Source: Antilocapra americana
Taxonomy: Eukaryota > Chordata > Mammalia > Artiodactyla > Antilocapridae
Direction: 5' to 3'
Assembly: GCA_007570785.1 (NCBI GenBank)
Contig: ML660201.1
Location: 33,851,840-33,915,839, forward strand
Length of the DNA: 64,000 nt
Shown: one piece after another, positions 14,696 through 26,759 of the stretch
Numbering within the stretch: position 1 is the stretch's first letter
How the letters are laid out: each line of letters begins with the position of its first letter
The notes under the pieces: generated by a model
The model's database searches: none
Seen by the model: the letters and a program-made list of their open reading frames with translations, nothing else
Told to the model about the DNA's origin: nothing
Position numbers and translations under genes: made by a program

Positions 14696-15185
14696 ACCAT
14701 TCTTAAGTGAACCGTGGATGGCCAGGCTTTCTGTCCCTGAGCATTTTACTTTGTGGCCCTTTCTGCTCAGGATGAGGGCAGCCCAGGAAACAGATGGCTT
14801 CCCCTGTCGTCTTCTGCCCTCTGAAGCTGTTTATTGTGGGGACTTTAGTCGGGTCATGTGGGTGATGCACCTTTATCTGCCAGGATTGCATGGAACACAG
14901 CAGCTTGGAGGGCACTTGTATTCCAGCTTTTCTCTGGACTGCCGCAGAAGGAGCATTGTAAATATCCTTAATGGATGTTCAGAAGTTCCACCCCCACCCC
15001 GTTGTCATCCAGTAGCTGAACCCAAAGCCCTCCTGGGAGCATTGAGATATAAAAATCATTCACTCTCAACCCAGGCCCTAATACTGCATATGTTAGTGGG
15101 AGAAACTGCTTAAGATGCCCTGTCATCCTTTATGGTATCCCCCTGCAAAATACATCTCTGATGCACTGGTTTTCTCGAGTTGCCA

Positions 15186-15247
15186 TTTTTATTTATTTAT
15201 AGAGTTGTCTTTATTTATTTATTTATTTATTTATTTATAGAGTTGTC
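15186..15247. repeat. (TTTA)n microsatellite with local duplication
   Basis: TTTA units fill most of the interval. The non-repeat word agagttgtc occurs at 15201-15209 and again at 15239-15247, so a roughly 38-bp unit was duplicated in tandem. Confidence 0.85.
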
Positions 15248-15424
15248 ATTTCAAAGGGAGCCATGCTCCTGTGTCTCCCTCATCCACTCACAATCCCAAC
15301 AATCCTGTTTTTTATCCATCTTCTATACCAGAGTTTGATATGAGATTTTTTCCTTTTTGAAACAAAAAGAATGAAGAAGAGAAAGACATTTTTAAACATG
15401 TTGGCTCAGACTTGTTTTATGTTC

Positions 15425-16250
15425 ATTTATTCAACAAATACTTATTGGGCACCTACCACGTGCCAGACACTCTGTTCATTGCCAAGTGTACGCTGGTGAA
15501 TAAATCAGACCCAGTCCCTGTGTGGATCAGGGCCCCAGCAGGAAACAGATGGCACAGGAAAGGGTAATTAAAGGAAGCCTAATGAAGGAGGCCACTGGGT
15601 AGTAACTGAGGCCTTAGGCAGAGAACCTCAGCCAACCTTCAGCCTGGCAGAGGGAGCCAGGGTGATAAGTACCGTGCTGCCCTCTGATTTCCTACAGGGA
15701 ATCAACCCCAATCAGAAGCCCAAGAATAAGTGAGCCAGCCGTTGATGCAGCTTTGTGGGAGAGCAGGGTGGAGGTGGTTATAATTGTAGCAGGGAATATG
15801 TAAGCACACACTCAGGCAGATTATGGTATGTGGTATGAAAGACATGAGCAGGGTAAAGACCTGAGAGAGTATTGAGGGTTAACGACATTAAAAGGATTGT
15901 CAAGGAAGCTCTCTGAAGTGGTGTGTAAGCTAAGAATTGGATAAGAACTTGACCTTGCATAGGAACAGAGGAGGAGAGGAAGATGAAAGGCTTAAGAAAT
16001 AGCATGTGCAAAGGCCCTGGGGCAAGAGAGAGCTTTATAGTTCTGGTAACTGGAAAGCAGGCCAGTGTGCTAAGAGCATGGTTGTCGAGGGGGAGAACTA
16101 TACTTAGAGCTATGAAGCACTCATTTTATTGCTGGCTCAAATTCAGCCTCTTGGAATCCCTCTGAGAACACTGTCCTGGTCCCTTTTCAGTGGAATGTCT
16201 GTAAGTAGGAAGAAGTCAGATGACTTGGAGAGTAGGTTGGGGAAGCAAAG
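15425..16250 (-). repeat. L2 relic, antisense, interrupted
   Basis: 'acctaccacgtgccagacac' and 'gctggtgaataaatcagaccc' begin the antisense L2 signature; 'agcatgtgcaaaggccctgg' and 'actggaaagcaggccagtgtg' continue it. Between about 15520 and 15780 another old element intervenes ('cagcaggaaacagatggcac', 'cccaatcagaagcccaag'), possibly LTR-derived; its family is not resolved. Confidence 0.6.
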
Positions 16251-17079
16251 GCAAGAGAAAGGTCAAAAATACCGTGTGTGTTTGGGAGTGTGAGGGGAGA
16301 ACTTGTCACTTGAAAACAAATACATTTTGGGGGAAAAAAGTCTGAACTCCTTCTGTTGATCTTTGGGTTGCTGTAGCTGATTTTTTTCTTTTTGGTGCTG
16401 ATTTCTGACTTGGTGATCTCTGGATTTCATATACATAGTGCATTTGAATTTTACCCCAGGTATCCTGTCTTAGCCAAGCAAATAATATATAAATCTAATT
16501 AAAGCAAAGCCTTTCCCGAAGTAAACAGTAAGCCCTGAAAACATGTAGCTAAACATATGATTCACAAATCTCCTTCTTTTGTTGCACTAATTAGCCAGTT
16601 TGGGCCATAGGAAATAGACTCTAGGGCTCTTAGGACAGATGCATTGGTCCTTAGGAAGAAAGGTGGATGTTTCCTAGGTGGATGTTGCAGTAGTTACAGG
16701 AGGCTTTCACCCAGCCTCCAAAGATCTGAATTCTTCCACGTTTCCTCAAAATTCCTTCCTAAAGTGAAAGGCCAAGAGTTCAACAAGATTTTCCATTGTA
16801 GGGAGGAAATCATGTGACTGTCCTCCTAGAATCTCAGCACCATGATAGGAGGTGAGACCAAGTAGGTTCACAGTTTAGGACAGTTCAGAGACTGGTGCCC
16901 GAGGCACATCCTTAAAAATCTCAGGAACCATCACTTGTTTGTTTAGGGCCCCTAGTGGTCGTGAACTTAGTTCTCATTAACAAGGGAAGGGAACCAGTAC
17001 CTCATGGGAATTCCTGTCTTGAACTCAAAGGTACCACGTGAATACTTAACACTGTTTTAAAGAGAATGGTCACCAGGCC

Positions 17080-17600
17080 TTCTCCATCTCTTTTAAGAGA
17101 GAGTTTCATTGGGCACCTACTGGAAAGATGAAAGGTAGTGTCAATGAAATAGTAATAAGCAATCTAAGAAAGAAGTGGAAAATTTTATTTGAGTCAAGTT
17201 GAGGATTTTAACCTGGGAACAGCCTCTTAGAAGGCTCGAAGAACTTTCCCACCCATTAGAGGCCTACTTATAGTTCTAGATGTTTTTGAGACAGAGGGCT
17301 GTGCATGGAGTGATTTACGACTGACAGTTTGCACAACCCAGATCCATAAGTATGAATTTGTGGGCAGTTGTGACCCTTCACAAAATCAAGAAGGAATGTC
17401 ATCTTTTTTTGTTTCTGAATATATATTTTATTTCTGGTGGACATTGGTGACTAAATCCCACTTGCTCCATAAAAGAATGTTATCCTTCAAGGAGCTGTCT
17501 TGATGGTGGTGGGAGAATGCTGCTCTTCATGGTTGAGGAGGTATTTCTGCCGGTGAGGGAGGTGTGGTTGATACCTAATGTACAGTGGAGGGGAGAGGCT
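17080..17600. repeat. possible LTR relic
   Basis: 'gaaaattttatttgagtcaa' with 'gttgaggattttaacctggg' and 'aacagcctcttagaaggctc' resembles antisense LTRs of ruminant endogenous retroviruses. I cannot define termini or a target duplication, so this is tentative. Confidence 0.25.
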
Positions 17601-17638
17601 CAGAGGGCAGAAGAAGAAAGAAATTAAGTGCTTTTTTT

Positions 17639-17724
17639 GGGGGGGGGGGGCATGCTGCATGGCATGTGGAATCTTAGTTCCCCAAGTGCTGAGTCCTAAC
17701 CATTTGGACCACTAAGGACGTCTG
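17639..17724 (-). repeat. CHR-type SINE after a G12 tract
   Basis: Antisense CHR tail: 'ggcatgtggaatcttagttcc', then 'gagtcctaaccatttggacc'. It directly follows an unusual T7G12 run at about 17632-17650. Confidence 0.75.
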
Positions 17725-17811
17725 AAGAAAAATTTTTATGTTCAAATTTTTCTTATCTGGCCACAAAATATGAATTTTATTTCACAGTAGACAATCAAAT
17801 CTTCACACAGT

Positions 17812-17985
17812 GGTTCTCAATGTTTGCCACATATGAAATCATCTAAGGAATATAAAAGAATACAGGCGCCTGGACCCCACCCCTAAGGGTTCAGTTTAAC
17901 TAGTCTGAGGTTTGTCCTGGGCCAGGAGATGTTCTAAGACTCCCTGTAATTCTACCAGGCAGACAAGCTTGAGAAGCAGCGTGTT
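17812..17985 (+). repeat. MER5A-like DNA transposon relic
   Basis: The left terminus cacagtggttctcaatg, central 'cgcctggaccccacccctaag' and 'ttgagaagcagcgtg' on the right follow the MER5A layout. Confidence 0.7.
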
Positions 17986-18377
17986 AAGGCAAATCCAGAT
18001 TCTTCAGCAGGCGCATGTATTTCTAGCTTCTGGGATGCTTTGTGAGTGGTTCTGCTTCTAGTGCCCTGGTTTGGTCTGTTTTCTTGCTGTCTGTGAAGTA
18101 GCACACATCCTCAGGGAGAGAGCACTCATTTCTGAGCATACAGGATGCTCTCTGGTAATATCTTTGCTCTGCCACATCCTGCCCAAATGCATCTAGAAAT
18201 TGCCATTAAGGTGATGGTCTCAAGGGTTGTATAAGCCCCTATTTAGAGTTCTTGGCTTGGACTGGTAGCAGTTCTGTGACCTTGGACAAATTACCTAAAT
18301 TCTTTGAGTCTGCATTTCCTCATCTACGACAACCCTTTCAGAGGGTTAAATGAGAAAGCACTGAATACAATTCCTGA

Positions 18378-18483
18378 ACTCAGTCGCTCAGTTGTGTCTG
18401 AGTCTTTGCAACCCCATAGACTGTAGCCTACCAGGCTTCTCCATCCATGGAATACCGGAGTGGGTTACCATTTTCTTCTCCAA
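18378..18483 (-). repeat. BOV-A SINE monomer, antisense
   Basis: 'actcagtcgctcagttgtgt', 'ccccatagactgtagcctac' and 'ataccggagtgggttaccat' identify an antisense BOV-A monomer. Similar words (attcctgaa on the left, atttctgaa on the right) may be a diverged target duplication. Confidence 0.85.
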
Positions 18484-19574
18484 ATACCATTTCTGAATCA
18501 CAGTAAACATTCAAAACCATTCACAGTTTTCATCAGCAGAGATGCACAAAACTCTCAGGATAGATGCATTCTGATTTTGTAATAGCTAAGGACTAACCCA
18601 GGAAAATCAAATGAATCACAGTAAAGAACAACAACAATGGTTATTGCTTTCATTCCCATCTTGGAGATGGGGAAACCAAAGATCAGAGTTCAAGGTCACA
18701 TGGCTCATGACTGGGTGAGTGGGGATTAGAGCAGGTTTGCCAGGCTCAACTTTTCACTGCCATTTCATACTGCTCTCCATAAAGCTCTTGAAAGAAGAGA
18801 GGCCTCCTGGTGACATCGGCCCTTAATCTGGCTGAGAAAAGGGAGTGGACACAAAGCTCAGGTTTTTCTCCGATGGGAAGGGTTCTCCAGAGAGGTATCA
18901 GCCAGTGAAGCCAGAGTGGGCAGGATCGGCCGACTGCCACAGGCACCTGGAAAAATCCTCTTCCTCACCCTTTCATTGTTGGCTTTCCTTCCTCACAGCT
19001 GTCTAGCCCATATGCCACCGCACAGCAGCCAGGGCACCTGCCTGAGCTCAGCCCAGACAACCTTAGCAGCTGCCATGGCAAGCTTGGGGTGACCGGCTGT
19101 GCCTGCTGGGTCCCCCTGTTCCTCCTGCTCACTGCTTTTCTGTGCTCTGGTAGAACCACGATCCTCTGCAGCTTGCTTTCAGTAGTAGTGGTTCTGCTAT
19201 TGAGCCAGTGTATCTCACAGTGTGCCCACTTTTTAACAAAATAACAGGAAACTTTTACACCCCACCCCACCCACGCTTCTGATTCTTTGCGCCCCTCCTC
19301 TCTTGTCCAGATACTGTCCTCTGTACAACCCCAGGATCTACTGTCAGCGATAGAGCTGAGGTCTGTGAAGTCCTTTAAGTGGGACACTATGTTAACCACT
19401 CAGGTAGACGTTTCTTGGTTAATCTTTGTAATGGTGCTGTGAAGCAGACGTCTCGTGTCCTTTCTGTTTTACAGATAAGGAATCCGAGACTTGCAACACG
19501 TTCAGAACCATAATACAGCCAGTGGCTTGAACCAGGATCTCAACACTTAAGTCCTGTGTGGTTAGTCATAACCC

Positions 19575-19805
19575 CATGGTTCTCTACCAAGATCTTCCCC
19601 CCACCTCCAGAGTCGGGGGGGACATCTGTCAATGTCTGGAGACCTCTTGGGTTCTCACAAGAAAGGATGGGAGGCTCCTGGCATGTAGTGGGTAGAGATC
19701 AGGGATGCTGCCAAGTGTCTCACAGTGCACAGTCCCACCCCCACAACAGAGCATTATCTGACCCCCAAGATCAGAAAGTGCCAAGATTGAGTATCTCTGC
19801 CACAG
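19575..19805 (-). repeat. hAT-type DNA transposon relic
   Basis: 'gacatctgtcaatgtctggag', 'agtgggtagagatcagggatg', 'cccccacaacagagcattatc' and 'agtgccaagattgagtatc' follow a common mammalian DNA transposon that also occurs at 33060 and 43105 in the opposite orientation. Confidence 0.65.
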
Positions 19806-20879
19806 CCCTAAACTGAGCTATGTTTTCTTAGTTCGTATTATGTAAATGATGGTTAATATGGTGTTAGAATACTGACTGTGTTTTGTAAAGTACTCCTGCC
19901 CCTCCCTCACCCTCTGTCTCTCCCTGGGTTGGGCAGAGCATAGCCTCTCCACTCCCTGCTTTGAGAATCCCTGGCTTTGACTTTGTCAAGAATCACTTCA
20001 TCACTTTGGCAGCAGAGGTTGAACTTTGCAGAAGTTCGTGGATGTGCTAGACCAGCTTCAGGAGCACAGTGGCTCCAGAAGTAGGGAAAGCAGGTGGATT
20101 CTCTCAGACCACCCAGGCCTTCTGCTTCCCCTTCGACTCTCTGCTCCTCCCCTTCCACCACCACCAACACCTCTCTTGTTTGTCGAGGGTTCCACTTTAA
20201 TCAGTATCTGCGACCCTCATTCTAAGTCTGATGAGAAAACCCCAAATCACAGAACAGGACCAAGAGAGAGACTGTAGGTCAGGATTCTAGGTTTGCCATC
20301 TCAGGCTATCTTCAGCACTCTGGCCTGGTGTGGCTCAGGGAGGACCCCCAGGGCCTGTGGGCACTGCTGCCAGGGCCTCAGGAGGGAGGGCATGGCCTGT
20401 GGCAAGCTGGGCAGGTAGGATCTGGCTTTCAGCCTTGGGAAGACACCCTCGGTTGAGAGCTTAAGCCTTCAATCAGACTAATGTGGATTTGAATGCTGCT
20501 TGCTGTGTAATCTAAGAGACTGATCCCTGCCAACCCCAGATTTCTTTGCTGAAAAATGAGAATGACTATACCCACTCTCCAGGGTTAATGAGACTTGAAT
20601 GAGGTTGAACATTGGAAATTGTTGAGTACCATGCCTTGCCCATAGTAGATATCCAAAAAGGCACCTCTTGTGAAATTCTTAGTGGAGGCAGACTAACAGA
20701 GGCCAGGCCACAGAGGTGGGGCGGGAAGTCCCATGGACAGTGGTCTTAGGAATAGTAGTCGTGGTAATGATTACGTTCATTACTGAATAGCTGCTGTGGG
20801 ATGAGGGCTGCACCTATGCATTAATTCTCTGTGTGGGGGTCTGTTCTTATTCCCTATTGTAGCCCCCACAACAGTTCTT

Positions 20880-21095
20880 CTCTTCGCTCTCCCTTGCCTT
20901 GTTTTGACTGCAGCACTCAGCACTATTTGGTGTAGTATATATTTTAATGCTTAGTTTATTGTTGTTCTCCACTAGTGGAATAGAAGCTGTATGAGGGCAG
21001 AGACTTCATATGGTTTGGTTTTTTGCTGCTGTTGCCCCAGCAGCTGAAAGTGCCTGGCAGCTGAAGTACAGTAGGCATTTGGTAAATCTGACATG
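20880..21095 (+). repeat. L2 3'-end relic
   Basis: 'gctgtatgagggcagagact' and 'aagtgcctggcagctgaag' close to 'gtaggcatttggtaaat' follow the sense L2 3' terminus. Confidence 0.6.
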
Positions 21096-21861
21096 TGGTA
21101 GGCATTCCTGAAATATGATGCTGAAAGAATGAGCCTCCATTTTACAGGTGAGAAAACAGAGGCTTAGAGAGATTAAGAGATTTGCCCAAGATCACATGGC
21201 TCATGAGAGGCAGCTGGGGTCCTGAGCCTTTGTAAGCAGACTGCCTCATAAAGCAGTGTTTGGCCAGTGGTGATGACCACAGGTAAATGTCTGTGGGGCT
21301 CATACTTAAAACCAGGTACAGAAGCAGCAGGTTCTTTGCTTGGGTTCAGAACTTCCAGGTCGAGGTGTGAGTGGAGATTGGATGATTTGAAATCTGAAAC
21401 CACCTGCCCTTCTCACGTGAGCTCCAGGTATTTTTCAGTTGCAAATGGCTCTGAATAACTTAGCACAGGATTTGGGGAGGAACTTATTTTCTTGTCCTTC
21501 TCACCTTGTCCCAAAAATTACAGACTTGTATTTAATATTCCTGTCCCCAGCTTTGTTTCAGCCCCAGAGAAAGCACACCTGGCTTCTGGATCTCCTGGAA
21601 GATAGGCTAAGGTAAAGGCGGGGTAGGCTCCCAGCTTTTTCCATGGAATTTTATAAGCTTCTCTAATTATAAATAATTCATTTTTTTTAAAGTTACACAA
21701 CTACAGAAATGTGTATTATCAAGTTGAAGTTGTCCCTTCAGCTCCCCTCCTCCTCCTTCTCATCTGCTCATTGGGTGAATAGTCCTTTGGTATTTACCTC
21801 TGGGCATACACTGACAGATACAAACAAAAAAGTCATGCTGTTTTGCAGTTTGTTGTTGATT

Positions 21862-22072
21862 TAAATATTTAATTTATGTATGTAATTTTTTTTGGCTGCC
21901 CCGGGTGTCAGTTGCGGCCCCCAGGATCTTTTTTATTTGTACAGCATGCGGGATCTTTCATTGTGGCATGCAAAGTCTTTGTTGCTGTGTGTGGGATCTG
22001 GTTCCCTGACCAGGGATAGAACCTACATTGAGGGCATGGGGTGTTAACCCCTGGACCACCAGGGAAGTCCTT
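21862..22072 (-). repeat. CHR-type SINE, antisense
   Basis: 'tttttttggctgccccgggt', 'ctggttccctgaccagggat' and 'cccctggaccaccagggaag' define an antisense CHR SINE. The flanks (about 21690-21860 and 22075-22330) look like antisense L1 that it interrupts. Confidence 0.8.
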
Positions 22073-23257
22073 GCTGTAGTTTTTTCTTTCTGTATATATA
22101 CTTAACAGTATACCTTGTTCATCTTTCCTTGTTGGTCTTTGTAGCTGTAACTCATCTGAACCTATACAGTATTTCATGGTAAGATTATACTATCAGCCTT
22201 TTAATATACCCTCTATTGCTGGACACTTGGGTTTTTTACAAGTTTATAGTGGCACAGTTTGTTTTCCAGTGAATACCTTTTTACTTATGTTTGTGTGCTT
22301 GTTCAAGGTTTTCAGTAGCATGGATTCCTTGGGGATTTCAGAATCAAGAAAGTTCTGTAGATGCTACCACATTGCCTTCTTGGGTTGTGTAACTCTGCCC
22401 TTAGAAGACTAGGGGCCCTGAGATGGTCACTTGGTAGGATCAAATGCTGCCTGAGGACAGGCGCTGTATATCAAGTCCAGAGCAGTCACCTACTTGCTCT
22501 GATATTCGGGTGTTTTTCATGCTCAGAGAGCAGGGACCTGCTCTGATGGCCCATGAGTTGGAGCCAGACCAAGTAAAACCCCTCCCTCTCTACCAGTCTC
22601 CAGCATCCTGATGGGTTTCTCGGGTACCAGCCATCTGAACAGTTTCCAGGGGAGCTGGGTTGCCATCTACCCTGCCTGGGTTGGGGAATTAAGTCATCAG
22701 TCTTCAGCAGCCAAGGTCTGGCGGGAAAGGTAACACAAACTGTCCTGGAAATGGTGTATCTGACAGTGACCCGACTTTTGGCAGGTCACAGAATCCTCGC
22801 ACCTTGCTTGGCGCTGGTGCAACCAAATTACATAACAGGCAGCTTTTCAGACTCTGAAGTCCAAGGTTGCTGGCAAGTGAGTGGAGCTGGTGCCGGGACC
22901 TGTTTATGTATTCATAGTCATATGACTTCAAAGCAATGGGGTTTTTTGCTTTTTGTTTTGTTTTGTTTGTAATTTTAAAGGCATCAAAATTAATTGAGCT
23001 TATTAGAAATGCACAGTCTTGAGTCTCCCTCCTAGAAGTTCTGATGCAGTAGATCTGGGATGAGCCCCCCGGGTGATTCTGACCCAGGTGGTGCCAGGAC
23101 CGCACTGTATTTTAACATGAGCCTTGTCTTTTCAGTTAGGACTTTGTAGGGGCAGAGTCAGGCTCCGAGTACCACATGATTCATTTACAGGCTGTCAATA
23201 AATTTAGAACAGTGAAAGATGACCAAGTACACACATCGTGGGTTTAGGTCTCTCTTT

Positions 23258-23577
23258 CACTTCCCTGGTAGCTCAGCTGGTAAAGAATCCGTCTGCAGCA
23301 CAGGAGACGGATTTAATCCCCTGGTTTGATTCCTGGGTCAGGAAGATCCCCTGGAGAAGGGATAGACTACTCACTACAGTATTCTTGGGCTTCCCTGGTG
23401 GCTCAGACAGTAAAGAAATCTGCCTGCAAGGCGAGAGACCTGAGTTTGATCCCTGGGTTGGGAAGACCCCTTGGAGAAGGGGACAGCTGCCCACTCCAGT
23501 GTTCTCGCCTAGAGGATTCCTATGTGGTCGCAAAAAGTCAGACGTGACTGAGCGACTTTTACTTTTCTTTTCTTTCT
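23258..23577 (+). repeat. two tandem Bov-tA units
   Basis: Two SINE heads occur in succession: 'cacttccctggtagctcag' at about 23259 and 'gggcttccctggtggctcag' at about 23387. Only the second has a complete tail ('gtcagacgtgactgagcgac'). This is a compound tRNA-derived SINE of the Bov-tA type. Confidence 0.9.
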
Positions 23578-23942
23578 GCCAATAAACTATACTCCTAAAT
23601 ATTTCCTGACTACTTAAGAACCATCTAATTATTTTCAGTTATAACCCCTTTGGCAGCATCCCATCAACTTCTCTTGCTTCCCTTTTACCCCTTTGATTAG
23701 AACTTAACCTTTCTCCTAGGCACCATTCCCTCAGGAATCAGGTGCTGCCCTGGTCCCTATCCGTTATTAGTCCATACTGATCTGATCATGAGCAGTGTCT
23801 CTCTTAGATCATGGAATCAAAATCACAGATTTTCACAGAAATGGATGAAGGGGATCAAAAGATACAGACTTAAAATTATAAAGAAATTAAGTCATGGAGA
23901 TACAACGTACAGCACTGTGACTCTAGTTAATAATACTGTATT

Positions 23943-24211
23943 CAGTTCAGTTCAGTCGCTCAGTCATGTCCGACTCTGGGTGACCCCCTAGACGGTAGCC
24001 CACCAAGCTCCCCCGTCCCTGGGATGCTCCAGGCAAGGACACTGGAGTGGGTTGCCATTTCCTCCTCCAATGCATGAAAGTGGAAAGGGAAAGTGAAGTT
24101 GCTCAGTCGTGTCCAACTCTTAGTGACCTCGTGGACTGCAGCCTACCAGGCTCCACCATCCATGGGATTTTCCAGGCAAGAGTACTGGAGTGAGTTACCA
24201 ATGCCTTCTCC
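23943..24211 (-). repeat. BOV-A2 dimeric SINE with 11-bp target duplication
   Basis: Two antisense BOV-A units lie in tandem, each with 'gctcagtcgtgtcc'-like and 'actggagtgggttgcca'-like blocks. The direct repeat aatactgtatt at 23932-23942 and 24212-24222 flanks the pair, showing that it inserted as a unit. Confidence 0.9.
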
Positions 24212-24244
24212 AATACTGTATTATATATTTGAAAGTTTCTGAGA

Positions 24245-24962
24245 AATCTGTATGCAGAGGAGAGTGAAAAAGTTGGCTTAAAACTTAACATTCAGAAAAC
24301 TAAGATCATGGCATCTGGTCCCATCACTTCATGGCAAATAGCTGGGGAAACAATGGAAACAGTGACAGACTTTATTTTGGGGGGCTCCAAAATCACTGCA
24401 GATGATTATTGCAGCCATGAAATTAAAAGACACTTGATTCTTGGAAGAAAAGCTACGACCAACCTAGACAGCATATTAAAAAGCAGAGACATTACTTTAC
24501 CAACAAAGGTCCATCTAGTCAAAGCTATGGTTTTTCCAGTGGTCAGTCACGTATGAATGTCAGAGTTGGACTATAAAGAAAGCTGAGCACTGAAGAATTG
24601 ATGCTTTTAAACTGTGGTTTTGGAGAAGACTCTTGAGAGTCCCTTGGACTGCAAGGAGATCCATCCAGTCCTTTCTAAAGGAAATAAGTCCTGAATATTC
24701 ATTGGAAGGACTGATGTTGAAGCTGAAACTCCGATACTTGGCCACTTGATGCAAAGAACTGATTCATTTGAAAAGACCCTGATGCTGGCAAAGATTGAAG
24801 GAGGAAAGAGAAAGGGACAACAGAGGATGAGATGGTTGGATGGCATCACCAACACGATGGACATGAGTCTGAGTAGGCTCTGGGAGTTGGTGATGGACAG
24901 GGAAGCCTGGCGTGCTGCAGTCTGCGGGGTCGCAGAGAGTCAGACATGACTGAGCGACTGAA
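24245..24962 (+). mobile_element. BovB (RTE) LINE 3' end, 5'-truncated
   Basis: This is a non-LTR retrotransposon fragment covering the C-terminal reverse-transcriptase region and 3' end. One frame reads GGSKITADDYCSHEIKRHLI and LKSRDITLPTKVHLVKAMVF before a break near 24556; a different frame later reads [17 protein letters not shown] sequence (24746-24949), so the copy is frameshifted and inactive. The 3' end is 'cagacatgactgagcgactg'. The word ctgaga at 24239-24244 and 24963-24968 is a likely short target duplication in the host L1. BovB is known to have spread horizontally among vertebrates. Confidence 0.9.
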
Positions 24963-25905
24963 CTGAGACAGTAGATCTTAAGAGTTCTCATCACAAGAAG
25001 AACAAGCTGCTGTGTATGGTGATGAATGTTAATTAGAATTACTGTATGGATCATTTTGTAATGTACACAAATATTGAGCCATTATGTTGTACACCTGAAA
25101 CTAATATAATGATCTGTCAATTATATCTCAAGTACCACCTTAAAAAAACTTGCAGACTCTCAGCTGGGAGGAGCTTGGAGAACTCTGGTGGAGGCTCAGG
25201 GGAAGAGCTGAGGTTCAGGGAGAAGGGATTTATTGAAGATCGTTTTGGTCTTTGCAGTAAAGTTGGGACTGTACTCCAGTTCCTTTGCTTTCCAGACCAG
25301 TGAAAAGGTTTTCCTCTACCCTAATAAAAAAGGTCATAATAAGCAGATAATCCATGGAATTTCACAAAGGAGAATTAAAGATTTGACTAAGGTGGGAGGA
25401 GAGTGACTTGTCCCGTGGGTAAGGAAACTGAGGCACCCACTGTGGGTACATAATCAAAAGGAGTGCTGAAAGCTCCATAATCAAGATAAGCAATTTTTCA
25501 GCACAATATTTTAAGAATCAAAATTCACTAGAAAATTCATGATTAACAAAGTGTAAAGTTTGTAAATAAAGGGTCAGTTTTACTGACTTTTTTCCTTTTG
25601 TCTAAGATTCCGGTTTTGCTGAGTATGACACGGCTACAGTGCAGGGATAGAAAATGTAAGCAGATGTGTTTGGAAAGTCGGATGAAGGACACAGGCTGAC
25701 TGAGACAGGAACTGGAGATGGAGAACAGGAAAGGAAGTTTCCATTGTGGGGTTCAATGGGTTCAGTATTTCTGTGCTTTCCAAGAACCTACTCCTGGCTT
25801 TCTTGGTCTCTTGTCAGAATCAAGGTAATAAGTTGGTGGCACCTCTGCTTTTGCTGATGAGGAGAGAAAGAACAGGATAGAACAAGACCATGCTTTCTGT
25901 TCATC

Positions 25906-26190
25906 TTTTTTTTTTTTTTTTTTTTTTGTGCACTGGGTCTCTGTGGCTCCATGAAGGCTTTCTGTACTTGCAGCCAAGCGCAGGCTACTCTTCGTTATGG
26001 TGCACAGGCTTCTCATTGCTGTGGCTTCTCTTGTTGCGGAGTACAGGGTCTAGGGCATGGGGCCTCAGCAGTTGTGGAGCACAGGCTTAGTTCGCCTGCA
26101 GCACGTGAAATCTTTCCAGAACAGGAATCGAGCCTGTGTCTCCTGCATTGGCAGGTGGATTCTTCATCACTGAGCCACCGGCGAAGTCCC
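25906..26190 (-). repeat. long CHR-type SINE, antisense, with T tract
   Basis: It starts with a run of about 21 T (the antisense A-tail). Then come 'gcaggctactcttcgttatgg', 'cttctcattgctgtggcttc' and the end 'ttcatcactgagccaccggc' + 'gaagtccc'. Confidence 0.85.
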
Positions 26191-26379
26191 TTCTCCCTCT
26201 TTCTGTGAGTTATCTGGCTCCCTAGCCAGAGGTCTGATGTGCAGTTGTGGCTCAGTGAATCGTCACGCTCAGGGCACCTCTTCCCTGGTCAAGCAATGCC
26301 CTAGAAAGTCCCTTATCCTCTCCCTCCCTCCCCTGCCCCTCCTCTCCAGAGTACACTCTGTCCTGACTTCCAACAGCTT

Positions 26380-26570
26380 GGATAAGTTTGGGCTAGTTTT
26401 TAATTTCCAATAAATGGCATCATACTATGCATATTCTTTGTGTCTGGCATCTTTTGCTTTATGAGACTCACCCGTGCTGTTGCATGTAACAACATATTTA
26501 TACTCTAGAAAAGTACCCATTAACGAGAAGAATTTTTGGAAGTGCTGCTTCTGGTTCAAAGCTCTTTCAT
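26380..26570 (-). repeat. L1 relic, antisense
   Basis: 'aataaatggcatcatactatgc', 'ttgtgtctggcatcttttgc' and 'tgagactcacccgtgctgtt' are typical of antisense L1 3' regions. Confidence 0.55.
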
Positions 26571-26759
26571 ATTAATGGATCTTTACCTCTCTTGGCCTCC
26601 TGTTCCTGCTAGTCTCTGAGAGCACTCCTGCTATATTCCTTCTGCTCAAAAAAATAAAAGGCAAGAGATCAAAGACGAGTTCTGAAATAGCTCCTGTGTG
26701 ACATTGGGCACATTATTCCAACTTCTGTTATCCACTCAAAAAATTATGTAACAAATCCT

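Larger units (their letters stand above)
23790..25150 (+). repeat. L1 3' tail hosting two later insertions
   Basis: The host text 'tacagcactgtgactctag', 'tatatatttgaaagtttctg', then 'gtagatcttaagagttctca' and 'tgttgtacacctgaaactaa' reads as one L1 3' UTR when the two insertions at 23943-24211 and about 24245-24962 are removed. Confidence 0.75.

Noticed and set aside
23258..23577. Tandem SINE heads as a CRISPR-like or satellite array
   Set aside because: Only two diverged units without regular spacers; a compound SINE explains them.
24308..24949. Intact BovB reverse transcriptase gene
   Set aside because: Frame breaks near 24556 and a missing 5' part make this an inactive 3' fragment.
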